The position numbers were made by a program, and so were the translations under genes. The notes below the pieces were generated by a model that searched no databases, was not told the origin of the DNA, and saw only the letters and a list, made by a program, of their open reading frames with translations. Of a DNA stretch of 64,000 nt, positions 13,201 through 26,900 are shown in pieces. Numbering within the stretch: the stretch's first letter is position 1; every line of letters starts with the position of its first letter. The stretch covers positions 147,535 through 211,534 of the forward strand of contig JAPYMA010000648.1 of assembly GCA_035041965.1 (NCBI GenBank), written 5' to 3'. This stretch comes from Anisakis pegreffii. Taxonomy: Eukaryota > Nematoda > Chromadorea > Rhabditida > Anisakidae.

Positions 13201-15853
13201 TGCTCTTGACTCACTCACACATCCTTCTCAAAGCCAATTAAAATATCACCTTCACTGATCATGCAATGCAATTCAGAAATCCTACACTGGTGACGAGGTT
13301 CGGCCAGCATACTAGTGCATTCAACTGAAAACTTAGTAAAAATGATTGATCTCCCGTAAATGTACCTTGAAGACCTCTGAAGTCAGAAGACGAAACATTG
13401 GAGAGATAATTCTGAATCACCTGGTTTAGTTAAGTTATCAAATCTTTCCATCCTTCCGATAAATAAATCACTCTAACTCTGAAGGTGAGCAACACTCCTC
13501 AAGAACACATAAAATTTTCTGACAGCAGAGAACCTCGAAGAAATCATTATGTTGCTGGCAAGAATGAGAGCCGTTGTAGCTTGAATATGAAGCTCATAAT
13601 ATTCCTGCAGTAGCGTGGTTGCTTTCAAATCTATTTTCGGAGTCTACAGAACTTTAATACGGGCGATGAATAATAAGACTGTATTCTGAACTAATATACC
13701 TGTATGTGATGTCTGTATATTTCTGAGTGATTCAGCATTTTATAAACAAATCTCGAAGTTCTAAAGGTAATAGCTCTGCAATACAGTATATTCATAATTG
13801 AAGCTTTGTGAGACTGGAATTATGGACGAATTATACATTTCTGAGTATGTTCAAAGATTATCCTGTTAAGAGCGATATTGATTTTGTTCCAAAACTGATT
13901 ATATCATACATACGAAAATTATGGGATGGAGAGACATGTGTGGAGGTAGTATCAATTATTGTCTGATCTTCTTCCCCCACTAGAACTCATAATCAAAAGT
14001 GGTCTTGTGAAATCAGAGAGCAGATTCGAGTTCCATAAGATCATATAAACATGCTCTTTGGCAAAAAAGCTGCACACCAAAAACTTTGGCAAATGCTTGA
14101 CACGTATCGTACCGACCTTCCGGTTCAGCAACTTGAAACTGTGTCTCTATGGTTTGCCGACTCAACATTCAGTCAACAAATGCAGATTAAAACAAATGAC
14201 AAGATCAATCTGATCCACGAACATCAACTGATTCACTGAAATGTGGACATCGCACAAGGTTTGCATATCTTGACTTTGGGGAAAACAAGCAATCCCTCGT
14301 AGACGAAAAGTAATAAGTTTGCAGAAGTCCGAAAAAAAGATGGCATACTAAACCGCTAACGAAAGAAAATAACGCAATTCATGTCACTTTATGCCCTTAA
14401 AAAATTATTGTAGCGGAAGTTATCGATGCATGTTTCCAAAGTATGTAAAAAGCAGCAAGCCAGCGCACTATCGGAGCAACCAGCTCGACTAGTAGCCTAT
14501 TAGAGAACACAGCGCCAATGCTCAGCAGTATTGCATTTGAATTGAATTCAATGGCTCAACAACAATGAATTTCACTGCATCCTTCCGGATCTCTTTCGCA
14601 TTATCAATTAACCTCTTCATGCACGTTCATCAGATGATCAAGGAATATATTTTCGATCGGATTCTATTCAGCATTAATGTTCCGGCACTAATGCTAACAA
14701 CAACATTCATGTTAAAAGTTACACAGAGACAAGTCGATCACATCTGCTAGAAAACACATTTCCTTACTTCCACACAGTTACCTCGCTGACGTCTTTAGTT
14801 ATGCAAGAAAAAAACTTTCGTCACCTTTTATTTCAATTTTTTTCAAACGAAATCAATAGCGTTGTGTGAATAATTTTAAGCGAACAAACCCTTTTATGCT
14901 CCAGTTTACTCTGCTTTGATAGCTCGAAGAAAGGTTTCTTCTCTTTTTCAGTCATCACTTTCCATTTCTCACCCATCTGAAACAATCCTACTGAAAGGTT
15001 TGGAATTTTATGAAAGATCGAAAACTTATACAATAAAACATTACTGAAAAACAAAGGTGCTAACAAGAAATTGAAAAGACACTCTTCAATATACTAAAAA
15101 ACTGATCGAATCAAAATCAACACTTACCATTCGACTAACTTCGTGCATTTTTAAACTCGGATCCGATTCTAAGATCTTTTTACGCTCTTGTTTTGTCCAA
15201 ATCATGTATGCATTCAGAGGGCGTTTGATAAAACGATTATCGTCTGAAAATTAACAGAGTTTTAACTGTTCAACAGAAAATTAACAGTTTTAACTGTTAA
15301 ATCAAATCAATAACATTTCTATTTTATCCGTACATTAAGAAGTCGAATGTAATAAATGAATAAAAGAATATTAACTCATAGTGAAAGGCGGTGACTGGTT
15401 TGTGAACTGACTAAAATGCATATGAGAGGCTATTGAGCGACTCGATGTAGACGTGCGAGCACCTTCGGCAACGGTCGAAAAATCAGTGATTCCATTATGG
15501 TACCTTCAATCAACGTTACTGTGAGCTTAATTTCAGCTAGTTTCGCACTTCAGAATTACTTTTTAAAAGAGTTACTGACTGATTTTTTATAGATGTGATA
15601 AGTTCAAGGCAAAGACCCGATTACCAATACGAGTTATGTCATTGTTCAAAATTTCATAGAACAAAAACAAATCTACATGGCATGTATTATAGCGTTGGAG
15701 CATGTAAACTGAATACAATTATAAGATTCACCCATTAGAGATGCTGCTATTGATATGGGTGATGGGTGTTTGCGATGAAGATGGTGCAGGTGATGAGGAA
15801 TAGTCGCTTATATCAACAGACGGCGTTGAGGCACGACTTTCATCGACTGACAT
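10235..15853 (-). CDS. SOX-type HMG-box transcription factor
   Basis: Nine exons on the minus strand: 15732-15853, 15376-15503, 15128-15243, 14890-14976, 11768-11972, 11573-11620, 11391-11476, 10734-10944 and 10235-10371. All phases match and give 379 residues from ATG (15851-15853) to TAA (10235-10237). The N-terminus is Ser/Thr-rich. The HMG box covers about residues 88-166. It opens with RFIKRPLNAYMIWTKQERKK, matching the SOX signature RPMNAFMVW, and continues GEKWKVMTEKEKKPFFEL, then NPNLIYHPQRRKF. The C-terminal half is Gln/Ser/Thr/Pro-rich like a transactivation region and ends in a Gln/Tyr/Ala-rich tail. SOX proteins bind and bend DNA at AACAAT-like sites in the nucleus. The box is divergent and seems about three residues longer after the third helix than SOX2, so I do not assign a subgroup. 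The acceptor of exon 2 (TTGAAG) and of the 11391-11476 exon (TTTTAAG) end in AAG. Family confidence is high; exact ends of the small exons are moderate. Confidence 0.87.
11973..14889 (-). other. 2.9 kb intron splitting the SOX HMG box
   Basis: This is the longest intron of the SOX gene and lies between residues 151 and 152, within the HMG box. It holds no supported exon. At 12600-12850 there are short palindromic runs, and at about 13360-13412 a small inverted motif (CTCTGAAGTCAGAAGACGAAAC) of the kind seen at retroelement ends, so repeat remnants are likely. The plus-strand open frames at 11853-12278 and 14051-14239 show no domain. Confidence 0.5.
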
Positions 15854-16415
15854 GGTTGTTCGATGTGATGCTTCGAGTTGAGTTGCTCAAATTGAAATCC
15901 TGTATGAAAGCCACAGATACTTGATGAACACTACGCAGATGAATGAAGCGCTGAATTGTCATCACGATAACCACTTTTCAGTTCACATCACTTTTGCTGT
16001 TCACTATCAGCAGCGATTTGAGTACGATCATTTTCAGTTTTTCAAGCGCGGTCAAACAAAGGCATGAACGAAGCACGTCGAATTCATTGAATAGTCTAAC
16101 AATAAGCAAGTTCAAAGATACAAACAAGTGCATAGCAATCAATCACAAATGAAACCAATCGAAAGTTGACCATATCCAAAAAAATGTCCATTTCTGTAGT
16201 CATCCATTTGAAAAGACAATTGTGATCAATGAAATACAGTAACACTATATTCATTCAACAAGCGCTATGTAATTGCTTCATTGAAATATGATTCTTCATA
16301 CGAATATTGATGAATAAGTTTAGCTTAAAAAACGGAATCTTCATTAACAACTCCTCGAAAAAGCAATATTATGTGAATGCCTGCGAGACTGAGGACGCGA
16401 ATCAAAATCACTTTA

Positions 16416-16468
16416 TTCGCATTGATCATTCACCAGTGAGGGGCTCGCTGGTGAAAGATCAATGCGAA
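16416..16468. repeat. Perfect-looking 21-bp inverted repeat with 11-base loop
   Basis: The left arm is 16416-16436 (TTCGCATTGATCATTCACC plus AG) and the right arm is 16448-16468. The reverse complement of the right arm differs from the left at one position (A versus T). The loop is TGAGGGGCTCG. Pairing stops beyond the arms. As RNA this would fold into a stable 53-base hairpin, somewhat short for a typical animal pre-miRNA. It could also be a small foldback repeat. Neither reading can be settled from one copy. Confidence 0.75.
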
Positions 16469-19400
16469 GAAATTGATAAGCAAGCTGATATCAAGTGATA
16501 CAAATCAAGGATGCAAACGCTCGTGAAAAGGCATCATTAGAGCAATTCCAATGCACATGACAGAAATCAAGCATTGCAATTCTGTGAGACTTTACATGTG
16601 ACCTACGATTTTAAAGTCACAGTTAAAAAAGCAAAACGTTGTTTAATTGCATGTGTTTAATCGTTTCTATGAAAGTTTCCATTAAAAAATTGAAATGAAA
16701 ATGACCGAAGAAAATAGACGAAAAATGAAAGATATTTAGATGTAATACGGGAGTTGTTGTTCAAAGGATAGCACAAGGAGAAAACACACACACTTCCTTA
16801 TTATTTGCAAAAAAACTTCAAGAAGGTTATTCAGACGAGTGACACACATCAAGAGTCGATCTTTGTAAATACACTGCAAAATTTTGCCATTACGTTGGGA
16901 ATGCCGTCGTTGAAAAGAAAAACAATCTCATAGCAAAATTCATGACATATCACTAAAAACGTGCTGACAGAGAAGGAATAAAAATGATCAAACATACAAC
17001 TTGATGAGTGATTAATGATTATTGCGAACGATCAACGTCACTCTAAATCAACTTCACACTAACAAAACTTCACAGCTGATCACTACTACAAACAAAACGT
17101 CTGCAATTGTCACCTTGACATCTAATCACTAAAACAAGATTGTTGACAACAAATCAACGAGACCAGAAAGGAAAACACTCGGAAAACTAAACACCGATAC
17201 ACTTTTGAAACGATTGCAAAGTAAAATGCTAATGGAAAGCTAATGGTTCGGGAATTGCAAGATGCCAATCTATTCGTGTAACTGCATAAAACTTACGATG
17301 AATCATTTCCAGTTATTACTCTACTTGATTATTATAGAATATGATCGCCTTTTTCACACGATTATTCTGCTGTCACTGCATAAAGCGTATTAGCACGAAA
17401 CAACGTAATAAACATTCAGTCGCTCATAAGTGAGCATGACATATAAAAAAAAAACAAAAAAAAGTCAAACACTTATGCGAAGAACAGAAAGAACAGTTGA
17501 AAACAATCGTTTATCACATGAATTTTAGTTCTTACTGATCTGACATTTGCTATCATTATCGATTCAGTACTAAGAAAAAGAACTCATATCCGAACGACAG
17601 ATTTTGAGATTAACAATTCCGTAGAGATATGTACACGAATGAGGTGCGGAGTTTTTGCTGAAGTGGTGATTAAACAAACTTGGTTTGTATGAGCACTTCT
17701 GGGAATTTATTAAAATTTCAAATCATGAATTCAAAAATGTGATGTTTGGCTCATGCATTTGTCATTTGCCAAATGAATGAATCGAAATAATTGAATTTTG
17801 AACATATTTCCACAGAAAACATTTGTTTCCAACACCATAAAAACTTCAAATTCACAAGTCCTTTATGAAAATTACATTTGGGAAATATTCTCGCAATCTT
17901 TCAACGCCGCTTATCAGTTAATGAAGACACTTTCGTTGGACAATTATAAAAGTACATAAATGCTGCAAATAAAGAGATACAAAACAGATGAATTAATTAA
18001 CTCTGAACTGGAATTCATAAAATTGGATCAAATTCATTGAGGCTCTAGACAGTGAAGAAAAGGATTATATTCAAATCAAAAACGCAAATAATCGGAACAA
18101 AATATACCTAGAAGTCAGTCATCAGGCAAATACGTTCTAAAAGAAGATATCTCCGTTGCGGAATGAATCTAACTCGAAGCTGTCGCTTTGTAAACAATTC
18201 ATTGAAATTATTCATTCGACACGCCGAACTATGGATACATTTATCTAGAATAATGTGCATTAGTTAATGCGTTTACAAAAAAAGTAACTGTTCGAAAGTG
18301 TTTTGCTGGTCACTTTAAGATATGAATGCTTTGCTTGAGCATTCAAAATTGGTTTCATAACGAAATGATGAGTTATTGTGTTAAATGAGCAATTAACTGA
18401 AGAAATTTTCGTGGATAAAGATCGACCGATGCATACCATGCAAAGTACACATTTGTCTAAGAATAGAGCCTAAAATCAGATTGAGTTTAATCGCTCATGT
18501 AAGATATGGTGTAGTTATAATCGGAGGGTAATTTGAATGACGGTTGAAGATAACCGACGATACTTTAGCACTCAAGTTCGCCAGTAACAGGAAATGATTT
18601 TTGAAAATTGCTGGTCACTAAACGGGTTATCGCGTTTTTCTTGTTCCTTTTTTTTGCACCCTTGCTGGTTACAAAATGAATAATCATTTCGACTAGCTTA
18701 GCAATTAGTAATTATACTCAACATGGTGCAATTCCAGAAATGTCATCAGTTTATCCAAATTTCTGCGGGCAACATCAAAGCGATATGCGGATAAAATAAG
18801 AAGATTGTGATTGGAGAGGGGAATAATGAAATCCAGCTGTTAGCACTGAGCACTGGAAATGGAAAAACTATCACAGACTTTAAGGATGCCATGATCAAGA
18901 TAAAAGATGCATGTTGTGTACGCTGAAATCTCATTTCCGTGGCTCTCTGATTTCGAGTATTTTCACAGAAAATAAACATTAACAAATCTGTTTCGTATAT
19001 GAATAATTTATCGAATTGCACAATTGCACAATCCATCGGTGGTATCTACAGAGCCCTATGCGATGGAATAATTCCCTAACCGAACATTATTGGAATGATC
19101 TGGATGTTATAACATTGGATGGCTGGCGCAATAATTTGTTCAATGATAGATGCTTGAACACAATAATGACAATGAAAATATTAATGAGCTGAAGTGAACG
19201 AGCGATGAGCAGATAATGTGATTGAGTATGTATCTCTTGCGATGTTTGTTTATTTGCAACAAAGTTGAGAAGTGCGGTAAACTTAAGACGATTGGAAGTG
19301 CAACGATTAGGGCACTGCAAATATTAATAAACAAACGAACGCGATCAAAGCAAAGTTGCAGGCTGCACTGGGAACAAGCACGACGCGAGCTTATTCGGGA

Positions 19401-20252
19401 TGCTGCTTCGTGCATTTGTATGGTGACGATACCCGCTGGCTGACCTGTGCATGAAGAACTTGCATCACTGGTGTGATCACTTAGTTCAGTGAACAAGTTA
19501 CTGGTGGTGATGGTGCACTTGTGCTCATAAATATGAAATGCTCATCATAAGGAAGTAGTGGAATGAGCGAAAAAGCGGTATTAATGACGCAATGAAGTAT
19601 TATGAGTAGTGACAATAATAGCATGATGACAACGGTAACAATGACACTGGGATGTAATCGAACAGAACAAATGCAAAATATAAATGATATCGCTGTGTGC
19701 TGATGCAGACAGATCACTGAACGAATGTGATATGATGATAACTGAAATTGCTATCTAAATTCTAATGTAGTAGTTACTAAACTGATCAGCTCTCGACGAA
19801 TCAAAGAACCCATTGAAAATCCTCTGAAACAATGCTCATCTGAACAAAACTGCTGCATTCTCATTCAGTTTTTCGTTATTTTATCGCATTGCAATTCTCT
19901 CACAATTGGTGTTTCTTCAAATAAGGAAGATTTATAATATTTACAAATGTATCACTTTGTATACATATACATATATTCATTTATTGAATGTAACATAATA
20001 TACACTGCACATATACTATATACAATGCATAATATATGGAATACAATGAACGCGAAGAATGCTTTAACCACAAACGTTATTATTTAGGTGGAGTTGAACT
20101 GCTCGGTTAGAAGAGATTTTTCGTTCAGTTCTTCATTTATTCGTCGTTCATTTCATTCGGTTGCTCATTCGTTAACAACGTCAAAATATAATCGTACGAC
20201 AAAAATATACGTTATGCAGTATATAAACTGCAACAAGCCTATAGAAGAGCAT

Positions 20253-20271
20253 CACACACACACACACACAC
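20253..20271. repeat. CA dinucleotide microsatellite
   Basis: An uninterrupted (CA)n run of about nine and a half units inside AT-rich intergenic DNA. It accounts for the CVCVCV run in a minus-strand open frame. Confidence 0.9.
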
Positions 20272-21479
20272 GATGTATATACTCGCAGCGGCCATACAGT
20301 GCCATCCGAGTGAGTAATGCCTAGCACGTAATTCTTGACCGCTTTGCTATCTATCAATTTTACGTATATACATACAACACACGCCATCCTCTCTACACGC
20401 AGCCGTTGCGCTCTGCGCTCAGCGCATTGGCTACGATTAACGAATCTCTCAAAGTTCGTCACAGTACGTATGAGAGTGGAGAGCGGTTGTGTGGCACATG
20501 TAGCAGAATAATATTTGAATTTTGTAACTTTATAAAATAAATTCAACGGAATTTCAGGAATATATTCAAAATCAGTGAAGAGAATAGATGAAAGAGGATT
20601 TTTTCGAATTTTACATGTAGACACTCAAATAACTGCAAAGCAATTAGCGGAGTAATACTTGAAGAGTGGAAAAATTGATCATCTTTATCAAATCGCAGTC
20701 TGTATTGTTTGATTAAAAAATTTGATAAAATAGGTTTATATGGTTTGGTGTTGTTTCAGTTAACTATAAAAACAACTCAAATCTGCCTCCCTCTTCCGGC
20801 ATTATAGTTTCACATAATCACATATGATTTGTTCACATGTAACACTTTACATAGTCACGTAATCTTTGATAAAATTTTTCAGAACTGCATTCATTTTCCA
20901 ACCGTTTATATATCTCAACGTACAGGTCAGTTCAAATTCAGCCTAAGGTGAGTAGCAAACAAATAACAGCATCACTTAATTATTCCACTAGAGTGGTGCT
21001 TCAGTGGTGCCGATGCTATTGTGCAGTACATGCAGCATAATAATGTTTGTTTGAATCGTACACTGTGACGGCTCATTACGATTTGTTCAACCGTTGTCAT
21101 TATGCATTTCTTACTGTGTCAAGCATTGCTAACCGTTCTACTGTACTCTGATGACTTCAACTGGATAAATTTTTTGATGCCATGACAGTTAGGGTTCAAT
21201 GCAACAACATTGTCCACGTTCACCTTCTATGCCTTCTATTATGGGTTCAGTCGATTTGTGATGTTGTAAATAATCCGATTCGGGTTTTTAGGGTCACTGC
21301 GCCGCAAGATGTGAGCAAGATCATTCTTTTTCGACATACACGGACTGACGAACGATCAACTTTTCTTGATAGACCGATGATACGATGAATTTCATAGCAT
21401 AATTGCGTATTTGGGTGCTGTTACGAACATTTTTTGTGAAGAATGTTTCGTAGAAATTTGCGTTCCGCAATATTCTGTT

Positions 21480-21890
21480 GTTTTTCCTTAATTCTATGTT
21501 GCTGCGTCGTAGCTTAAGACCGGAACTATGTTGTTTCTTATATCCTCAGTTTTAAACGACGGCGTATTTCTATTGAACATAAACATCTGTTCTGTAAACT
21601 AAGTGCTCTATTGGCTTTTGCAAATCCTATCTGCAATATGCTATCTGCAATATACTTCGAGCGATTGACGGTTGACGATACTACCGATCGTAAACACCAA
21701 AATTGTTCAATATATTCGATGTCACAATTTGACATTTTAATCGGGATGTTCGGTGTGGTGAGGGTAACGTTTTGTTTGAATGGATTAAGAGAAAGACCGC
21801 AATTGCTCCACATTTGACTACAATTTTTAAAGCCCATGGAACTACGTCGTTGGTGTATTCGAGATCAGTTATTGTGCGGTTGATATACAT
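21480..21890 (-). pseudogene. Decayed non-LTR retrotransposon reverse transcriptase
   Basis: Three minus-strand frames carry consecutive pieces of a LINE-type reverse transcriptase. At about 21824-21890 the text TDLEYTNDVV matches the catalytic box normally written LxYADD, with YADD changed to YTND. After a frame change, 21538-21837 reads CGLSLNPFKQN, IEYIEQFWCLRS, a segment with A-rich helix character, then EIRRRLKLRI. This is the order seen in CR1/RTE-like elements (GLxIN..KT, then FxYLGS, then K/R-rich). After another break, 21480-21530 reads IVPVLSYDAAT, the counterpart of the VLLYGAET motif. The upstream fingers and an endonuclease domain were not found. The copy is fragmentary, frameshifted, has a lost catalytic residue, and cannot be active. 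Confidence 0.7.
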
Positions 21891-23966
21891 ACCAACGTAA
21901 GAGCTTAAAATTGATGAGTGGCTGTAAGTTTGGCAGTTTTTCTTCCAAATGAGGAAAGCGATTAATCCGTTAATGCGTGAAATTTTATCCGATGTTGAGG
22001 CAAGAAAATTTTATACGTGGGAATGGTTTTGACTGGAATAATGTCATAATTAATCAAAACGTTTACATTTTTCGAAGTGTGAACTTCATAAGTTGGACAC
22101 TTTTGTGAATGCTGTGCACTGAGATAAACATCTTGAGCGAATTTCTCGACTTTGAGCTGTTATCGAAAACAAACAAATTAATAATGTTATAACAACAACA
22201 AAATATGATTTGTGCACATAAAATGGATTTCATCTGGTCCTGTGGAAGATCTACAAATAATCTTACGTATTGTCTCACTACATCACGAGAATAAATAACT
22301 TTTCAAAGTAATTCCTTCCGCTCTTATTCGTCTTCTTGAATAAGGATTCTAAATGTGACAATAACATCGAACTCCGTAATCCATTGACAGTGCATTGAAT
22401 TTATCATAACTTTCATGTACGTTGCTTCACCCTCCAAATAGCGATATATATATGAAGTGATGTTGAATCATTCCTGAGTTTGGTTACTGTTGAAAGGACA
22501 TGTGACGTTGGAGGGCGGAGAATGAATTGGGCGGTGGAGCGTGCAGGGTAACAACGTGCAGGTTGGCAGCCGATGAAAAAAGAGGAATTCGAGGGCGATT
22601 GTCAAAAGGGGTGTGGTGTGTATTCACGGTTATACGGTATGAATGCAGTGCATTTCTATGCCGTATGCACTCATAGCAATATGAGATGTCGTCATTCCGT
22701 AGCATTTGCTGATGTTTGACGTCTCACAGAAACTCTGTTTAAAAAATTCAGCTCACCTCAAAAAATTGTTAATTATTGCAAAGGGATTGTGGAGTATGCT
22801 AAAATGAGATGAGCCTATGCCTTGATAAGGGCTTTTTTCGATAAGATCCACAATGCGATAGCGAATTTGAAGGAATAACGGATCAGCAATGGGGATTAAT
22901 GTACTGATTTTAGCTGATTAATTTATAGGTGAAAATTATCGTGAATTTTTTGATCAGCGGCGTTAGTAACGGACCAACTTCAATCGAAAGAAAATAATTT
23001 CGATGGATTAGCCTTCAACGAAGTCAGATTTCTTAACATGCCTAATACTGGAATAAATAAATAAATAGATATAAGAATGTACATATTCACACTTTATTTG
23101 ATGAGTAATTACATCCTCTTTGTTCTCATCAATGTCATATTTTTTACTTATCAGGATCCTTCTTTCAACACAGCTAACGATATGAGTGCAAAAAACAGTC
23201 TTTTTGAGATTATTTTCTCACCCGATGATTAAACGATTATAAAAGTTTACAAAAAAATTAGCGATTGCAAAAAAATTGTGAGCCTTATTTTCGTTCCGAC
23301 TCAATAATGTCCAGAAAGAAGTAATCAAATGCGAAATTAAACCATCGGCAAAATTGCCTTCTAATACGATCTCAAATTTTCATATCAGTTTCGCTATTTT
23401 CAATGATGCAAATGATTCCAAAGATGCCTGATGATTGCTTGAGGTGACATCGAAATATTAAAATTTTTATCACAAATTATCAACGCGGTATGAAGTAACA
23501 ATTGCCGAAATGATGTCAACACTTCAGTAACTAAGTTTGTAGCAATTATTTAATTCAAATACGAGATTAATGAGTCATCATCGGACATTGTATTGCTCAT
23601 CGAAGGAGCCATATTCTTGAGAACGGTTGGTAATATCTGAAAATTGGCGATTAACAGTGTTAAATTTATTGGTAAAGCCGACATAGGATTATCGTGTTGA
23701 TAATAGAATTAGTTTTCGGATGAAGATGTTCAAAGGATAACTTCTGTATGGATCAATTAGGAAACTGACTGACTGTATATCAGAGAAGCACAACTCAGTT
23801 GTTAAGATTAAATTTCCTTCAGTGCAGAAATTACTAGGGACGTAGTTGTGTGGATAATTGATTACTTTGATGAATTGTCATTACTAATTCTTAGTGATTC
23901 TTCGACATGAACACCACCGTATTGAATCTTTGTCCACTTACTGCAATAACGACAACATTATGTTCA
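21891..23966. other. Intergenic region downstream of the carboxylesterase
   Basis: No gene supported. It probably includes the 3' UTR of the esterase next to it. The reverse complement of AATAAA occurs near 23092, but that would require an 870-base UTR, so I do not assign it. A 73-codon minus frame at 22484-22705 has a less AT-rich composition but no domain. Confidence 0.45.
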
Positions 23967-26900
23967 TTAACTAACATCGTTCCAAGCATATCGATGTTTA
24001 TCCGAATAACCACACTTCATTGATGGATTTGAACTGATTGAATAATATTTGAACGAGTCGATGTCATCAAACGGTTTCCATGAAGGTGAAGGGACTCTGA
24101 AAATATTTGTTTAGATTATTTGCGGTTACTGAATGATCGTATCTTGTTCAGATTATTAGTGTATTTTGAATTGCGAGTTTTTGAATTTCTAAAGTTTCAT
24201 ATTATTAATATCAATTGTCTTTTACGATTAACGAGAATAATCATCCCTGATGATATCATATAATCTTAATGATCGAAAAGAATAACCCCGTTTTAGCAAA
24301 GTCAGTCCATAACTGCCCCAAACGGTCAGCGATCGTATGATCCATAGAGACGGTACGATTTTCACGCTCACCTCGTTTCCAGCATTCCTCCGAGAGGAAT
24401 ATGAAACATATTTCTTCGGTATGAGAAATGGCTGAAAGAGAAATTCAGACGGTAAGAAGGAATATAAACAGAAGAAGTAATGAATGTAATGTGCGATCAT
24501 TATAGCAATTATTACACGAGTATCGTTCGATTATTGCTGTCAAAACCGTCATAAATTTGTTTGGACAAGATTCGTTGTTCGACAAAAATCGAACCCAACA
24601 AAATGGTAACAATTTTTTTGAACTTCAATTAATGTCTAATGCTGTTCATACGAAATCACCGTGAGATCCTTTACCAGTGGTTGTAAGAGTACACCTAAAT
24701 AGTTGTATAAGTTTCATACCAGAGAACGACCGAATAAGGAGAATCACAGTTAAAAAATAAGACTATTCAAACGGATAAATTAAAAGTTTTTCATAAACAA
24801 ACGTTTCCAATCGTCGAATCGATCAGTGTGTACTAAATCCGATTCGTAATCAAACTCATAGATGAAAATGTCTTTGTTATCACCGTTTCGGTACCACTCA
24901 ATCTCTTTCGCAATTGGTGCAATGAAGAATAAGCCACCGAATGTCTCAAATCAATTCGCTTCATTAACGCTTTGTTATTATGAGTCAAACATATAAACAT
25001 TCACTCAACAAATTTGGAATGATTATAAGAGAAACGCACGTGAATGCTGCATAAATAGGATGTGAATCCTGTACAAACTGGATGTGTGCTCAAGCAAAAC
25101 TGACAATACTAAAGAACAAATGAACACGTAACGTGACTGACAGTCAAAAGGAGCGATTCGAAAGAGAGCTCACCACTCACTTCAACAGTAGTTTTCAACC
25201 ACCTTTCGTGGTCATACTCACTCAGTTCAGGTACACCATGCCTTACATAAATGGCACTTATCAGCTCATATATCATTTCATTCAATTCAGTCTTTTCGGT
25301 TATGTTACCAACAATGCGATCAAAAAGAGTCCTGTGAAATGTGGAATTGAAATCTTCGAGAGTTGTCGAATGCTCACGAACTGAAATAGTTTCGAGGTTT
25401 TCTTTATGAACATCTTCGAATGAAAATCGATTTAAAATTACAAAATTCAACTGGAAAATTGTTGCGACTGAAAAAACGAACATTTGCAAACTGTTTGTTT
25501 GGAAAAATTATCAAAATGAGAGCAAATGCGTTAAGTCGCTATTCGTTTTTCATTGAGCGTTAAGGAGTGATCCGTTGAAAAGATAGTACTAGAATACGCC
25601 AAATATCAATAACAAAAACGTTTCATCAGTTATTAGATAGATATATAATATTTTTTCGCTCAGTTCACGAGCAATTCATAGATTATGAAAATATTCGAAG
25701 AAAAAAAGGAATCCATTCAGTCAAAATCGCGAAAATTTCAAAATTTCAGAGGTTATTCTACCGAAATAATAGAATTCATCTCTGGCCGTTCCGATCATTA
25801 CTGGAATGTTCGGTCTTTGTTCCGCCAAAGTCTGAGGAGTATCTGGTAACGTGAGATTATCTGCAGTAATCAGCCATCCGAAATCATTCACTTGCTGGAA
25901 GGGATTAGGCATAAGTTACTGAATGACTTTCCGTTGAGCTAATCATCAGTTAAAATCGAGTAATGATATGTGGCAATATGACAAGAATTATGACGATCTT
26001 CGGTGGGAACATCGAAAGTTCTGAATAATTTGAATCGATATGCGCGATCGATAAACAGTACTCGTATGCGAAAATCGCCCACATTCAATGTTATTGATCA
26101 AGAATGAACCTTGCCATATTCATAATCATTATCCAAAATGAAATACATCGTTGCGTGCTCCATACATTGCCGCAATCTGCCGAAACGCTTCGATTCCCAT
26201 TCCGTTGCCGAACAGTTACACATCATTTCAGCCAGTATTTGACTTCGTTTCGAACGCTGCCTTATATATCCATCGTACATCGTCAATAGACTTCCACTTT
26301 GCATTATGGCTTGGTGGATTCTATCTTGAATATTCATACAGTTCTATTCGAAATTGAAACTTTCATCAAACATAAATTAACGATTTTAAATTAGGAGTCC
26401 AACATTTTAGCGAACTTCATTGCAAAATTGGATTCTCAATTCAACATCGTTAATTTATCGTTTGAGACGTAAATGAAGTTTGCATTGGAATCAGTAATAT
26501 TTTGAGAAACGAAAAACCACTGATCGAAAATTAGCTAAGTCGCATCATCTGTTTAGGAAAGAAACCAAAACATTGAGAGTGAAATTAAAGAATGGATGAT
26601 AGTAACCTCTAGTCAATGGACTAAGAGTGAGTGCAGAAACAATACTCGATCCAGCAGATATTCCGAATATTGTAATTTCTGACCTATTACCACCAAATGC
26701 CTCAATCTCATCGTAGACCCAATTGAGGGCTGTTGCTGCGTCGTGCAGACCACGATTCGGTGGGAAGTCATCAGTATTTGTCGTGAAGAAACCTTAATAA
26801 TGGAAGTACAATAGAGAATGTAGCTATTCTCTTCAATTCAACGGTGAAATTTTTGAATTTCAACTGAGAAATTCGATTAATTCATCGACTGAAATATCCG

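Larger units (their letters stand above)
15854..21479. other. Intergenic AT-rich region
   Basis: No gene could be built. The region lies upstream of the SOX start and may include its promoter. Notable items are a strong hairpin at 16416-16468 and a CA microsatellite at 20253-20271. A less AT-rich stretch at about 19290-19450 has open frames on both strands. A 147-codon minus frame at 20181-20624 runs across the microsatellite. I saw no domain in either frame. Confidence 0.5.

Noticed and set aside
20181..20624. 147-codon minus-strand frame
   Set aside because: It runs through a CA microsatellite and AT-rich DNA, with no domain, no splice partners and no clear start context.
25930..26090. Minus-strand intronic frame reading NVGDFRIRVLFIDRAYR and onward
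   Set aside because: Its flanks do not give phase-compatible splice sites. Skipping it joins YEYGK directly to QVNDFGW as expected for a carboxylesterase.
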